Assembly (NCBI GenBank): GCA_016650125.1
Contig: JAENWT010000006.1
Location: 62,001 to 126,000 of the forward strand
DNA: 64,000 bases
Reading direction: 5' to 3'
DNA from: Thermoleophilia bacterium
GTDB lineage: Bacteria > Actinomycetota > Thermoleophilia > Solirubrobacterales > 70-9
The notes under the pieces are model-generated. The model saw nothing but the letters and a program-made list of their open reading frames with translations. It was not told the DNA's origin and did no database searches. Shown one piece after another: positions 27,684 through 36,934 of the stretch. A program made the translations under genes and the position numbers. Each line of letters starts with the position of its first letter. Within the stretch, counting starts at the first letter, position 1.

Positions 27684-29015
27684 TCAGTCGGCGTTCTTGT
27701 CGGGCGGGCCGGCCAGGACCGGCATTCCCCCCGATTCGAGTTCCGAGTCGAGTTCGTCCGGTGCCTTCGAGGCCACCCGGATCAGCAATGCGCCCTCTCC
27801 GGTGACGTAGGCCTCCTCGCCGTGCTGGACCACGTCCATGCCGACGGCCTCTTCCCTCTCGGTGGCTCGCAGCGGCGCGAAGAGGCCGATCAGCCGGAGC
27901 AGAAGATAGGTGACGACGAAGGCGTAGACCGGTGAGACCAGCACCGCCAGGGCCTGATCGCCGAGCTGGCCGGCGTTGCCGTAAAAGAGTCCGTCGGAGA
28001 TGCCGTTCCAGTCGGCCTGGGCGAAGAAGCCGATGAAAAGGATGCCGGTGATGCCGGCGATGCCGTGGGCCCCGAGCACGTCCAGGGTCTCGTCGACCCG
28101 GGTCCGCGGGCGCCAGACGATGATCAGGTAGCTGGGGATCGCCGCCAGTAAGCCGAGCGCCATCGCCCACATCGGACTGATGAAGCCGGCCGCTGGGGTG
28201 ATCGCGACGCAGCCGACGATCACAGCGGTGGCGGCACCGACTGCCGTCACCTTGCCGCCGCGCATCAGGTCGAGGGCGAACCAGCCGACCAGCGTGCAGG
28301 CGGGGGCGAGCAGCGTGTTGGTGAAAGCGAGCACCCCGATGTCGTTGGCCCCGATGCCACTGCCGCCGTTGAAGCCGAACCAGCCGAACCACAGCAGCCC
28401 GGCCCCGAGCAGGACCAGCACCGAGTTGTGCGGAAGCAGCGCCTGGCGGCCGTAGTCCTTGCGGGCGCCGATCAGCAGAGCCGCGGCCAGCGCCGAGAAA
28501 CCGGAGGCCATCTCGACCGAAACGCCGCCGGCGAAGTCGAGGGTCCCGGCTTCGGCGAGGAAACCGCCGCCGAAGACCCAGTGCGCCATCACCGGGTACA
28601 CGAGGGTGGACCAGAGGGCAACGAAAAGCATGTAGGGGCCGAAGCGGATCCGCTCGACCACTGCACCGGAGACGAGCGCGACCGTGAGGATGCAGAAGCT
28701 GCCCTGGAAGACCATGAACAGCAACTGGGGGATGGCGGTGCCCTCGCGGGGTTCGAATCCGACCCCGCTGAGGAAGGCGTAGTCGAAGTTGCCGATGAAT
28801 CCGCCGCCGTCGCCGAAGGCCAGCGAATAGCCGACGACAGTCCACGAGATCGTCGCCACGCCGAGCGCGGCGATGCTCATCATGAACGTATTCAGGGTGT
28901 TCTTCGAGCGGACGAGTCCCGCGTAGAAAACGCCGAGGGCGGGGGTCATCAGGATGACCAGTGCGGTGGCCATCATCATCCATGCGGTATCTCCGGTGTC
29001 GACTCCGGGTGCCAT
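27684..29015 (-). CDS. amt: Ammonium transporter with Glu in the first twin-His position
   Basis: The product is 443 aa with eleven predicted membrane segments. Family motifs are GLVRSKN, GSFCIL with the gate Phe107, and GAHGIAGITGILFIGFFA with His317. At the first twin-histidine position, where AmtB has His168 in GGTVVH, this protein has Glu168 (GGVSVEM). Such a Glu/His pair occurs in some fungal Mep transporters and alters conduction. It lies downstream of glnK with a 1-nt overlap, the classical glnK-amtB pairing, so GlnK should gate it under nitrogen sufficiency. Confidence 0.94.
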   Translation of the reverse strand: MAPGVDTGDTAWMMMATALVILMTPALGVFYAGLVRSKNTLNTFMMSIAALGVATISWTVVGYSLAFGDGGGFIGNFDYAFLSGVGFEPREGTAIPQLLFMVFQGSFCILTVALVSGAVVERIRFGPYMLFVALWSTLVYPVMAHWVFGGGFLAEAGTLDFAGGVSVEMASGFSALAAALLIGARKDYGRQALLPHNSVLVLLGAGLLWFGWFGFNGGSGIGANDIGVLAFTNTLLAPACTLVGWFALDLMRGGKVTAVGAATAVIVGCVAITPAAGFISPMWAMALGLLAAIPSYLIIVWRPRTRVDETLDVLGAHGIAGITGILFIGFFAQADWNGISDGLFYGNAGQLGDQALAVLVSPVYAFVVTYLLLRLIGLFAPLRATEREEAVGMDVVQHGEEAYVTGEGALLIRVASKAPDELDSELESGGMPVLAGPPDKNAD

Positions 29016-29368
29016 CAGGTGCCGACCGGCGTCACGGCGTCGTCATCGGTTTCGCCGGTGCGAACCCGGACCACCGAGTCGAGCGGCAGGACGAAGATCT
29101 TGCCGTCGCCGACGTCACCGGTCCGGCCGCCTTCGCTGACCGCCCTGACCGTGTCATCGACATATTCGTCGGAGACCGCGATTTCGAAGCGTGTCTTTTC
29201 CGACAGGCCCATCTGCACAGTCGTTCCGCGGTAGGTCTCGACCCGCTGCAGCTCACCGCCGTGGCCCTGGACCTTGCTCATGGACACTCCACGGATCTTG
29301 GCGCGGAAGAGCGCCTCAAGTACGTCGTTCGCCTTCTCCGGGCGAACGACACCGATCACCAGCTTCAT
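29015..29368 (-). CDS. glnK: PII nitrogen regulatory protein lacking Tyr51
   Basis: The product is 117 aa. The PII fold is clear: MKLVIGVVRPEK start, T-loop region QRVETYRGTTVQMGLSEK, and KIFVLPLDSVVRVRTGE. In standard PII proteins the T-loop reads YRGAEY, with Tyr51 uridylylated or, in actinobacteria, adenylylated. Here it reads YRGTTV, so residue 51 is Val and covalent control at this site is impossible. The B-loop pattern (GRTGDVGDGKIFV) is present, so ATP/ADP sensing is probably kept. AAGGGGAA precedes the ATG. It is the first gene of the amt operon. Confidence 0.92.
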   Translation of the reverse strand: MKLVIGVVRPEKANDVLEALFRAKIRGVSMSKVQGHGGELQRVETYRGTTVQMGLSEKTRFEIAVSDEYVDDTVRAVSEGGRTGDVGDGKIFVLPLDSVVRVRTGETDDDAVTPVGT

Positions 29369-29506
29369 TTTGATTCCCCTTCGGTTGGCAAGATTTCCTC
29401 CCGATGCGAGTGGAAAGTCGCACCGGTGGCCAGCCTATTGCCCAGGGAAGCGGAGGGACCTCACGTGAAAGCGACCCGCGGATGTCACCGCGACTAGGAT
29501 CACGGG

Positions 29507-29998
29507 ATGGAAAATCAGGAACCACCGGTCGTCCTGACCGGCACGATGGAACTGCTGGATGGGTCCGAACAGGACCTCGGCGAGTATCTCGGCGGCGTGA
29601 CCCTGGTGGTCAACACGGCCAGCAAGTGCGGACTGACTCCGCAGTTCGAGGGCCTTCAGAAGATCTATTCGGAGAACCGCGATCGCGGCCTCACCGTGCT
29701 CGGATTTCCCGCCAATGACTTCATGGATCAGGAGCCAGGCACCGGTGACGAGATCGCCGAGTTCTGCCAGAAGAATTACGGAGTCGAGTTCCCGATGTTC
29801 GCCAAGACCTCGGTAGTCGGCGATGAGGCGAATCCGCTCTTTTCCGATCTGGCCGCCCAGAGCGAGCAGCCCGAGTGGAATTTCGCCAAGTACCTGATCG
29901 ACCGCGACGGCAAGCTGATCACGAAGTTCCCGGCCCCGACCGATCTGGCCGACGACGAGATCGTCGCCGCAATCGATTCGGCCCTGGGCGCCGGCTGA
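29507..29998 (+). CDS. Glutathione peroxidase-family (thioredoxin-type) peroxidase
   Basis: The product is 163 aa. The peroxidatic Cys41 is in NTASKCGLT. Gln75 in DQEPG, and Trp124/Asn125 in EWNFAKYL, complete the catalytic tetrad. Cys87 in EFCQKNYGVEFP could be the resolving cysteine of thioredoxin-dependent members, expected since actinobacteria usually lack glutathione. The usual FPCNQF is FPANDF here. It reduces peroxides in the cytoplasm. It lies 8 bp from the end of the convergent squalene/phytoene synthase gene. Confidence 0.93.
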   Translation: MENQEPPVVLTGTMELLDGSEQDLGEYLGGVTLVVNTASKCGLTPQFEGLQKIYSENRDRGLTVLGFPANDFMDQEPGTGDEIAEFCQKNYGVEFPMFAKTSVVGDEANPLFSDLAAQSEQPEWNFAKYLIDRDGKLITKFPAPTDLADDEIVAAIDSALGAG

Positions 29999-30004
29999 TC
30001 CGGG

Positions 30005-31087
30005 TCAGGAAGTGAGGCCGAGCCTGGCGTGGAGGAACTCGTTCTCGATCTGACGGATCGTGTTTCCGGCCCAGACCCTTGAGACGACCGAGGGCAGGGT
30101 CCTGGCGACTACCTGAAGCCGGCTGGCGGGACCCGGCCAGGCGGTGTGGCCCGTCTTGACGGCGCAGCCGCGGTAGTGAAGGTCGGTAAAGGAGAGCATC
30201 AGGACGGCAGCAGTCCTGACCGCAGCGGTGCCACCCAGGTTCATTCCTTCGAAAAGGCGCCGGTAGGCGGAGGCCCGGCTGAGAGCCATGTCCATGTAGG
30301 CCTTGCGGACCTCGGCAACGGCGGCCTGGGCTTCGCGTTCAACCGGCCGCCCCAGATAGGGGCGGAGATCGGGGTGGTAGGAGATTCCGCGCTCGAGGTC
30401 ACGTTCGATGTCACGACTCACGTTTGCAAGCTGGATCATCTCGCTGACCAGCAGCGCGTCTTCCCGGGCTCCGTTCGTCAGCTCGCCTTCGGCCACCTGG
30501 CTGAGCGTGAACAGGGCGGGGTGGCCGATCACGTTCCGGCAGTAGCGGGCGAGTTGCTCCTGATCGGCAAGCACGCCTCCCTGGTCGGAAAAGGTCTTCG
30601 TCGACCAGACCATGCCGTCGGCCATCGAACGGACCAGATCGGCGATCTGGCTCTGAACGACCGGAGTGAACCCTGCGAAAACGGCGTCGACCAGTTCGCA
30701 GCGGTCGATGAGCAGCAGGTAGACCCGGTCGCGGTCGTCCCGGGCGGCGTCGGTCGGGATCGATTCCGGCGTAACTGGCGGGCTGGCCGTGAAACGGTCG
30801 GCGAACTTCCGGATTCCGGCTTCGCATTCGAGGGGATCGGCGATCAGGTCCTCGTACGAGTCGAGCATGCGGCAGTAGAGGTAGGCGACCGCGGCCGCCA
30901 GGGCCTTTTCCCTGGGAAGCACCACGATGCTCGCCGCGAAGCTTCGGGCGGCGTGGGGAAGGACCCGCCAGACGAACCTCTCCGGGTCGGTTTCGCGGGC
31001 GAGCGCTTCGAGATCCGGGTGGCGTCGGTCAGCGGTCAACCCGCGCAAAATGAGCACAGGACCGAGGGCGCGAGTCTGATCTAACAC
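30005..31087 (-). CDS. Squalene/phytoene synthase family protein
   Basis: The product is 360 aa. The first aspartate-rich motif is MLDSYEDL; the second is NVSRDIERDLERG. Both bind Mg-diphosphate of prenyl substrates. AVAYLYCRM before the first motif resembles the trans-isoprenyl diphosphate synthase signature. It could make squalene (hopanoids) or phytoene (carotenoids); no other pathway genes are adjacent except the phytoene-desaturase-like gene at 21419, in a different operon. The start at 31087 lies 51 bp from the divergent diguanylate cyclase gene. Confidence 0.85.
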   Translation of the reverse strand: MLDQTRALGPVLILRGLTADRRHPDLEALARETDPERFVWRVLPHAARSFAASIVVLPREKALAAAVAYLYCRMLDSYEDLIADPLECEAGIRKFADRFTASPPVTPESIPTDAARDDRDRVYLLLIDRCELVDAVFAGFTPVVQSQIADLVRSMADGMVWSTKTFSDQGGVLADQEQLARYCRNVIGHPALFTLSQVAEGELTNGAREDALLVSEMIQLANVSRDIERDLERGISYHPDLRPYLGRPVEREAQAAVAEVRKAYMDMALSRASAYRRLFEGMNLGGTAAVRTAAVLMLSFTDLHYRGCAVKTGHTAWPGPASRLQVVARTLPSVVSRVWAGNTIRQIENEFLHARLGLTS

Positions 31088-31138
31088 CGCTCCAACTTAG
31101 CACTGGCGCCTCAACGCCTTCCCCCGACCGGGCATAGG

Positions 31139-32407
31139 GTGCCTGATATGAAACGGGAGGCATATAAATCTCTGGATCCGCTTCACAAGTGGCGAGAAGC
31201 CGCGTCGAAGTCACTCGGGGGACTTTCAGTCATCGCTTTTGACGAGAACATGACCGTTCTCCTCAGCGATGGGAATCCGCCCCGGGCACCTGATTGTGCT
31301 CCCGGTCAGATGATCGGCGAGTCGCTCGAGGATGTGCTTCCGGAAGAACTTTGGCAGCGAACGGCCCCGGACATCCGGGCAGTGCTGGAGGGCGAGTCCC
31401 GGTCCTTCGAGATGCCGGTTTCGGACGGAGAGGCCTTCTACTGTGTCAGCCTGACCCCGCTCAGGGAGGAAGGAGCGGTGGTCGGCGGCGTGCTGAACAG
31501 TCACGAAGTCCAGCAGAGACTGGACGCGGAAGTGGACCTGCTCAACCGGACGGGCTCGTACGAGGCCGCATTCACCAAGGCCCCGATCGGAATGGCGATG
31601 GTCGCACTCGACGGATCGCTGATCCGGTTCAACCCGGCGTTCTGCCGGCTCACCGGTTTCTCTCCCGACGAGATGTCCCGGATGAAGTTCCAGGACATGA
31701 TCGAAGTCAAGGACCACGACAAGGAGCTGGCCCTCGCCAACCGGCTGTTCGAGGGAGAGATCGAGAGCTATTCGACGGACAAGCGCCTGATCACGAAGTC
31801 GGGCCAGCTCGAATGGTTCCTCGTCGCGGCTTCTCTGGTCCGGGACGAGACCGGAACCCCGGTACACCTGACCGTCCAGATCCAGGACATCTCCGCACAG
31901 CGAAACCTCGAGGCGGAGCTCCGCCGGGTGGCCGGCGAGGATGCGCTGACCGGCCTCGCGAACCGCCGCCGGCTCGAGCTGACTCTGGAGGACCAGATCG
32001 AGAGGTGCCGTCGCTACGGGGAAGTCTCCGGGCTGTTGATGGTGGACCTCGACAACTTCAAGGACATCAACGACACCCACGGGCATTCGGCCGGGGACCG
32101 CTTGCTCTGTTTCGTGGCCGAACAGCTGATCGAACGGGTCAGGGTCAACGACCTCGTGGCAAGGCCCGGGGGAGACGAGTTCGCTGTGGTCCTGGTCGGG
32201 TCGGATGCTTCGCGGGCAGGGAAACTCGCGGACGAGCTGATGGAACACTTCGATGCCGTCAGCTTCGATCTGGACGGGAAGCCGGTCTCCTGCCGGGCGA
32301 GCATCGGCAGCGCTTCAATAAACGAAAACACTCTGACGATCGACGAAGTCCTCTCCGAAGCCGACCGATCGATGTACGAAATCAAGTCTCACCGCAAGTC
32401 CAAGTAG
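31139..32407 (+). CDS. PAS-GGDEF diguanylate cyclase
   Basis: The product is 422 aa. An N-terminal PAS-like region (about 30-120) and a second clear PAS domain (140-255, FNPAFCRLTGFSPDEM) precede the GGDEF domain. The active site is intact: RPGGDEF (GGDEF at 344-348). The inhibitory I-site is present as Arg335-x-x-Asp338, five residues before it. It therefore should make cyclic di-GMP with product feedback. There are no membrane segments. An alternative ATG lies 9 nt after the GTG. No EAL domain is fused. Confidence 0.92.
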   Translation: MPDMKREAYKSLDPLHKWREAASKSLGGLSVIAFDENMTVLLSDGNPPRAPDCAPGQMIGESLEDVLPEELWQRTAPDIRAVLEGESRSFEMPVSDGEAFYCVSLTPLREEGAVVGGVLNSHEVQQRLDAEVDLLNRTGSYEAAFTKAPIGMAMVALDGSLIRFNPAFCRLTGFSPDEMSRMKFQDMIEVKDHDKELALANRLFEGEIESYSTDKRLITKSGQLEWFLVAASLVRDETGTPVHLTVQIQDISAQRNLEAELRRVAGEDALTGLANRRRLELTLEDQIERCRRYGEVSGLLMVDLDNFKDINDTHGHSAGDRLLCFVAEQLIERVRVNDLVARPGGDEFAVVLVGSDASRAGKLADELMEHFDAVSFDLDGKPVSCRASIGSASINENTLTIDEVLSEADRSMYEIKSHRKSK

Positions 32408-32519
32408 CCGATCGGCCTAAAAGGGTAAGCAACCGGTTGGTTCAGGCAGGTCCCGCGGTCATGATCTGTTAGAAACACCGGCCAGCCAGTTCTTTCGCCC
32501 CTCCCCTGGAGATTCCAAA

Positions 32520-33554
32520 TTGAACGAGTCAATTCAAGAGACCCCTCCGTCCCCGAATGGCAAGCCGCCGCGACACGCCTCGTCGGACGAGCCGGCGATC
32601 GTCGTCGAAGGGCTGGTCAAGCACTTCGGTGACGTAAAGGCTCTCGACGGAGTCGACCTGGTGGTGGAGACCGGCTCCGTCCTCGGCCTGCTCGGCCCGA
32701 ATGGTGCCGGAAAGACGACCGCGGTCCGGGTGTTGACCACGTTGCTCAAGCCGGACGCGGGCACCGTCAGGGTCGCCGGCCTGGACGCGGTCGATGACGC
32801 GGCTGCGCTCCGTGAGAAGATCGGCCTCGCCGGCCAGTACGCGGCGGTCGATGAAAACCTCACCGGCACGGAGAACCTGACGATGGTCGGGCGTCTCTAC
32901 GGAATGAAGCGCTCCGAGGCGAAGGCTCGCGCGCTTGAACTGCTCGACCGGTTCGACCTCGACGATGCCGCGGACCGTCTGGCCAAGACCTACTCGGGAG
33001 GAATGCGCCGCCGCCTGGACCTCGCGGACGCCCTTGTCGCGAGGCCGGCCATCCTCTTCCTCGACGAGCCCACCACCGGGCTCGACCCGCGCAGCCGCCT
33101 CGCGCTGTGGGAAACGATCGAAGATCTCGTCGCCGACGGCACCACGGTCCTGCTGACCACCCAGTACCTCGACGAGGCCGATCGCCTCGCCGACCGGATC
33201 GCCGTGATCGACCAGGGCAGAGTGGTCGCCGACGGCACTTCGGACGAACTCAAGGACCGGGTCGGCGGCGAGCGCCTCGAGGTCCATCTGTACGACGCAG
33301 ACACGACTGACAGGGCGATCGAACTGCTCTCGCCGATGTCTGAAGAGAAGCCTTTCCTCGAGAACGACACGGTGAAGCTCACGGTGAGGAAGCGCCATGG
33401 CGCGATCGTCGAAGCGGTCCAGATCCTGAACGACGCCGGCATCGGAATCGACGACATCGGCCTGCGTCGCCCGACCCTTGACGAGGTGTTCCTCAGTCTG
33501 ACGGGGCACGCGCTCGAAACCGATGACGACGACTCTCAGGAGGACGGAAAATGA
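32520..33554 (+). CDS. ABC transporter ATP-binding protein, DrrA type
   Basis: The product is 344 aa. Walker A is GPNGAGKTT (59-67), the signature is YSGGMRRRLDLA, and Walker B is LFLDEPTTGLDP. A DrrA-family C-terminal extension of about 100 residues follows the nucleotide-binding domain. The start is TTG at 32520, 113 bp after the cyclase gene. It overlaps the permease by 4 nt, so together they form an exporter for hydrophobic drugs or lipids. Confidence 0.93.
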   Translation: MNESIQETPPSPNGKPPRHASSDEPAIVVEGLVKHFGDVKALDGVDLVVETGSVLGLLGPNGAGKTTAVRVLTTLLKPDAGTVRVAGLDAVDDAAALREKIGLAGQYAAVDENLTGTENLTMVGRLYGMKRSEAKARALELLDRFDLDDAADRLAKTYSGGMRRRLDLADALVARPAILFLDEPTTGLDPRSRLALWETIEDLVADGTTVLLTTQYLDEADRLADRIAVIDQGRVVADGTSDELKDRVGGERLEVHLYDADTTDRAIELLSPMSEEKPFLENDTVKLTVRKRHGAIVEAVQILNDAGIGIDDIGLRRPTLDEVFLSLTGHALETDDDDSQEDGK

Positions 33555-34315
33555 AGCGGCTCGTATCCGACACCCTCGTGATCGCCGAGCGCAACCTGGT
33601 CCGCCTCCCGCGGGCACCCGACCTGCTGCTCGCCTTCACCGTGCAGCCGATCATGTTTCTGCTGCTGTTCGTCTACGTATTCGGCGGAGCGATCGTCACG
33701 CCGGGCTATTCGTATGTGGACTTCCTGCTGCCAGGAATCATCGTCCAGAACATCGCCTTCGGTGGATTCGTCACCGCGGTCGGCCTGAACGAGGATCTGA
33801 GCAAGGGCCTGATCGACCGGTTCCGGTCGCTGCCGATGGCCCGGCCCGCGGTGCTCGCCGGCCGTACCCTGGCCGACGTCGCGACCAACACTCTTTCGGT
33901 CTTCATCCTGCTCGGCACCGGCCTGATAATCGGATTCAGGTTCGATGCCAATCCGGGCGAGATCCTGCTCGGGCTGATCCTGCTGCTCCTCTTCGGCTAC
34001 GCCTTTTCCTGGGTCTTCGCCTGGCTCGGTCTGCTGGTGTCCTCGCCCGAGTCGGCGAACTCGGTCGGCTTCATCGCCGTGTTCCCGCTGACCTTCATCT
34101 CCTCGGCCTTCGTGCCTGTCGACTCGATGCCCTCGGCGCTTCAGTGGTTCGCCGAGATCAACCCGTTCACGGTGGTGGTCGACGCGATGCGAGCGCTGTG
34201 GCTCGGCGCGCCCGACGGCCACAGCATCTGGGGGGCTTTCGCCTGGTCATTCGTCATCATCGCGGTCTTTGCACCCTTGGCTGTGGCGAAGTACAGGAGC
34301 GCGGCCGGCAAGTAG
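33551..34315 (+). CDS. ABC-2 type permease, DrrB type
   Basis: The product is 254 aa with six membrane segments. Conserved stretches are TVQPIMFLLLFVYVFGGAI and NPFTVVVDAMRALWLG. It pairs with the upstream ATPase gene through an ATGA overlap. The probable substrate is a hydrophobic molecule exported across the membrane; the exact one is unknown. Confidence 0.92.
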   Translation: MKRLVSDTLVIAERNLVRLPRAPDLLLAFTVQPIMFLLLFVYVFGGAIVTPGYSYVDFLLPGIIVQNIAFGGFVTAVGLNEDLSKGLIDRFRSLPMARPAVLAGRTLADVATNTLSVFILLGTGLIIGFRFDANPGEILLGLILLLLFGYAFSWVFAWLGLLVSSPESANSVGFIAVFPLTFISSAFVPVDSMPSALQWFAEINPFTVVVDAMRALWLGAPDGHSIWGAFAWSFVIIAVFAPLAVAKYRSAAGK

Positions 34316-34376
34316 AAGTCGGGGCAGCCTCAGGTAAGTCTGCTCTGTTGTCGGACCCAGGTGGTAGCCTCGGAAA

Positions 34377-35690
34377 ATGAGGCGGCATTGCCTGGCAGGC
34401 ACCCTCGGTTCCATCCTGACCCTGGTCGCACTCGTCGTGTTGCCGTCGCCGGTCGCGGCCTCGTCCATCTCGTATATCGACCACGACGAAGTCTGGGTCT
34501 CCACCCTCGACGGAAAATCGAAAGCCCGGCTGAGTTCCGGAGAGGGTGACTGGCGGGGTGTCGCCGCATCTGATGGCGGCAAGCTTCTCGGAATCAGGCT
34601 GGAGAGCGGCAAGATCTTCCAACTTACGAAGACTCAGCTCTGGGACAAGGATGGACAGGTGCTCAGCAAGGGACCATTGCCCTCAGAGAACATCGGTTGG
34701 AGCTCCTACGTTGCCCCGCTCGGTCTCGACCTGAGTAGCGACGGTGACTTTCTCGCATACGGCTACTCCGGCTACACCGGGATCGTCCCGAACGCGAACT
34801 TCTACCGGGGCCACTACGTCATCAACTCGGACACAAAGACGCTGATCACTCCGATCGGCCAGGGCGGGTACGAGTGGCCCACGATGTTCGGTCGCCGGGT
34901 GGTCGCCGCGTCGGGCGATGTCGCGTTCATCCAGACACCGGGAACCGGGCCGTTTGGCACAAGCTGGACCGGGCTGGTCGACGTTTCCGGGTCCGGGCTG
35001 GACCTCGTCCGGTCCGACGTCTCGGCAACCGGCAAGGTCATCGCCCTCGAACTCGAGTCCGATTCCCAGCCCGACCGGATCGGGGTCGTTTCGATCAGCG
35101 GGGTGGACCCGCCGGTGACGGTGGGAGCGACGGTCGACTGCTTCCTGCCGACCGTAGGAGATGCCACGGAGGCCAGCCTCTCGCAAGACGGAACCAGGAT
35201 CGCATGGCGAGACGATCAGGGTGTGAAGGTTGCCGGAGTACCGACCACGCTGGCCGACCCCTGCACCTTGACTTCGCCGCCGGTGACGATCTCGACCACC
35301 GGCAGATCGCCTTCGATCGGTGGCGCCAGTTTCAGTTCACTGAATCCCCCGGACCCGGCACCATCGGGGATCAAGGTCGTTCTGCCGCCCAAGCTCAAAG
35401 TCAAGGACCTCGCAAGTCCTCAAGGGCTCGGGATCACCGTCAAGGTTCCACGGAAAGGCAGAGTCCGTGTGTCGGGCACCGTGCCCGCCTCGCGCCTCGG
35501 GCTGAAGGGAAAACGTCTCCTTGTCGTGGTCAAGGGCTCCGGGGTCGCCAGCAAGGCGGGCCCGATCAAGGTCCGTCTGCGAATCGTGCCCAGATACCTC
35601 AAGTACAAGGCCAGGCTCAAGGGAGCGACGGTCCTGCTGACGATCAGGCAGGGCTCCAGGTCTTTGACCCGCAAGGTCAAGCTGCGCTGA
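34377..35690 (+). CDS. Secreted protein with propeller-like N-domain and basic C-terminal tail
   Basis: The product is 437 aa with a signal peptide ending VLPSPVAASS. Residues about 30-320 carry short repeats such as DEVWVSTLDGKSKARLS and IAWRDDQGVKVAGVP that suggest a TolB-like beta-propeller. The last 110 residues are Lys/Arg-rich beta strands (LKVKDLASPQGLGITVKVPR, KVRLRIVPRYLKYKARLKG), resembling the basic tails of other secreted proteins here. I do not recognise a named family. It stands alone between the exporter and formate dehydrogenase genes. Confidence 0.65.
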   Translation: MRRHCLAGTLGSILTLVALVVLPSPVAASSISYIDHDEVWVSTLDGKSKARLSSGEGDWRGVAASDGGKLLGIRLESGKIFQLTKTQLWDKDGQVLSKGPLPSENIGWSSYVAPLGLDLSSDGDFLAYGYSGYTGIVPNANFYRGHYVINSDTKTLITPIGQGGYEWPTMFGRRVVAASGDVAFIQTPGTGPFGTSWTGLVDVSGSGLDLVRSDVSATGKVIALELESDSQPDRIGVVSISGVDPPVTVGATVDCFLPTVGDATEASLSQDGTRIAWRDDQGVKVAGVPTTLADPCTLTSPPVTISTTGRSPSIGGASFSSLNPPDPAPSGIKVVLPPKLKVKDLASPQGLGITVKVPRKGRVRVSGTVPASRLGLKGKRLLVVVKGSGVASKAGPIKVRLRIVPRYLKYKARLKGATVLLTIRQGSRSLTRKVKLR

Positions 35691-35708
35691 CAATCCGGAT
35701 AAGGAGAA

Positions 35709-36911
35709 ATGATGGCCAAGGTTCTGTGCGTTTTGTATGACGACCCGGTTGACGGTTACCCGCCCGCTTATGCCCGCGACGGCATCCCCGCGATCGCGGC
35801 CTACCCCGACGGCCAGAGTGCTCCGACCCCGGCAGGGATCGACTTCACCCCGGGCGAGTTGCTCGGCTGCGTCTCCGGTGAACTCGGCCTGAGGAAGTTC
35901 CTCGAGGACCGCGGCCACGAACTGGTCGTGACCTCCGACAAGGACGGGCCCGGCAGCGAGTTCGAGCGCGAGCTGGTCGATTCCGATGTCGTCATCTCGC
36001 AACCCTTCTGGCCCGCCTACCTGACCGCAGAACGCATCAACAAGGCTCCGAACCTCAAGCTGGCGATCACCGCGGGGATCGGGTCCGACCACGTCGACCT
36101 TCAGGCATCGATGGACAGCGGCATCACCGTCGCCGAGGTCACGTACTGCAACAGCATCAGCGTCGCCGAGCACGTCGTGATGATGATCCTCGGCCTCGTC
36201 CGGAACTACCTCCCGTCGCATCAGACGGTGCTCGACGGAGGCTGGAACATCGCCGACTGCGTCTCGCGGGCCTACGACGTCGAAGGCATGCAGGTGGGCA
36301 CCGTTGCCGCCGGACGGATCGGACTCGGAGTCCTCCGGCGCATGCAGCCGTTCGACGTCGGCCTTCACTACATGGACCGTCATCGGCTCCCGATCGAGGT
36401 CGAAGAAGAGCTCGGGGCCACTCATCACGAGACTGTCGAATCGCTGGTCGCGGCCTGTGACGTGGTGACAATCAACTGCCCGCTCCACCCGGAGACGGAG
36501 CACCTCTTCGACGCCGAGATGATCGGCAGGATGAGGCGGGGCGCCTATCTGATCAACACCGCCCGTGGCAAGATCTGCGATCGCGACGCCGTGGCGGCCG
36601 CCTGCGAGAGCGGCCGGCTCGCCGGGTACGCGGGCGACGTCTGGTTCCCGCAGCCCGCGCCGCAGGACCATCCGTGGCGCTCGATGCCGCACCAGGGGAT
36701 GACCCCGCACGTCTCCGGATCGACCCTCTCGGCCCAGGCCCGTTACGCGGCCGGAACCCGGGAGATCCTCGAGTGCTGGCTGGGGGAGAAGCCGATCCGC
36801 GACGAGTACCTGATCGTCGACGGCGGCGCCCTGGCCGGTGCCGGCGCCCATTCCTACAGCGCCGGCAACGCGACCGGCGGATCCGAGGAGGCCGCCCGGT
36901 TCAAATCCTGA
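35709..36911 (+). CDS. fdh: NAD-dependent formate dehydrogenase
   Basis: The product is 400 aa of the D-2-hydroxyacid dehydrogenase superfamily. Formate-specific features are the substrate strand QPFWPAYLT, TAGIGSDHVDL, TYCNSISVAEHVV, GRIGLGVLRRM for NAD, TARGKICDRDAV with the catalytic Arg, and GDVWFPQPAPQDHPWRSMP with the active-site Gln/His region (PHVSGSTLSAQ). It oxidises formate to CO2, giving NADH. AAGGAGAAATG precedes the ATG; a second ATG lies 3 nt later. The MBL/alcohol dehydrogenase pair at 41.6-43.6 kb could supply formate from formaldehyde. Confidence 0.93.
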   Translation: MMAKVLCVLYDDPVDGYPPAYARDGIPAIAAYPDGQSAPTPAGIDFTPGELLGCVSGELGLRKFLEDRGHELVVTSDKDGPGSEFERELVDSDVVISQPFWPAYLTAERINKAPNLKLAITAGIGSDHVDLQASMDSGITVAEVTYCNSISVAEHVVMMILGLVRNYLPSHQTVLDGGWNIADCVSRAYDVEGMQVGTVAAGRIGLGVLRRMQPFDVGLHYMDRHRLPIEVEEELGATHHETVESLVAACDVVTINCPLHPETEHLFDAEMIGRMRRGAYLINTARGKICDRDAVAAACESGRLAGYAGDVWFPQPAPQDHPWRSMPHQGMTPHVSGSTLSAQARYAAGTREILECWLGEKPIRDEYLIVDGGALAGAGAHSYSAGNATGGSEEAARFKS

Positions 36912-36934
36912 CCGGGCGGAATAAGCTCTGAGCC

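Noticed and set aside
28744-28766. tRNA T-arm-like sequence (GGGGTTCGAATCC)
   Set aside because: It lies within the amt gene in frame (GFEPREG), and no acceptor, D or anticodon arms surround it.
27640-28983. Minus-strand 447-aa frame overlapping amt
   Set aside because: It is very Arg/Pro-rich, has no domain and is a frame-shadow of the well-conserved ammonium transporter.
30146-31084. Plus-strand 312-aa open frame opposite the squalene/phytoene synthase
   Set aside because: It is an antisense shadow; the minus-strand frame has both aspartate-rich motifs.
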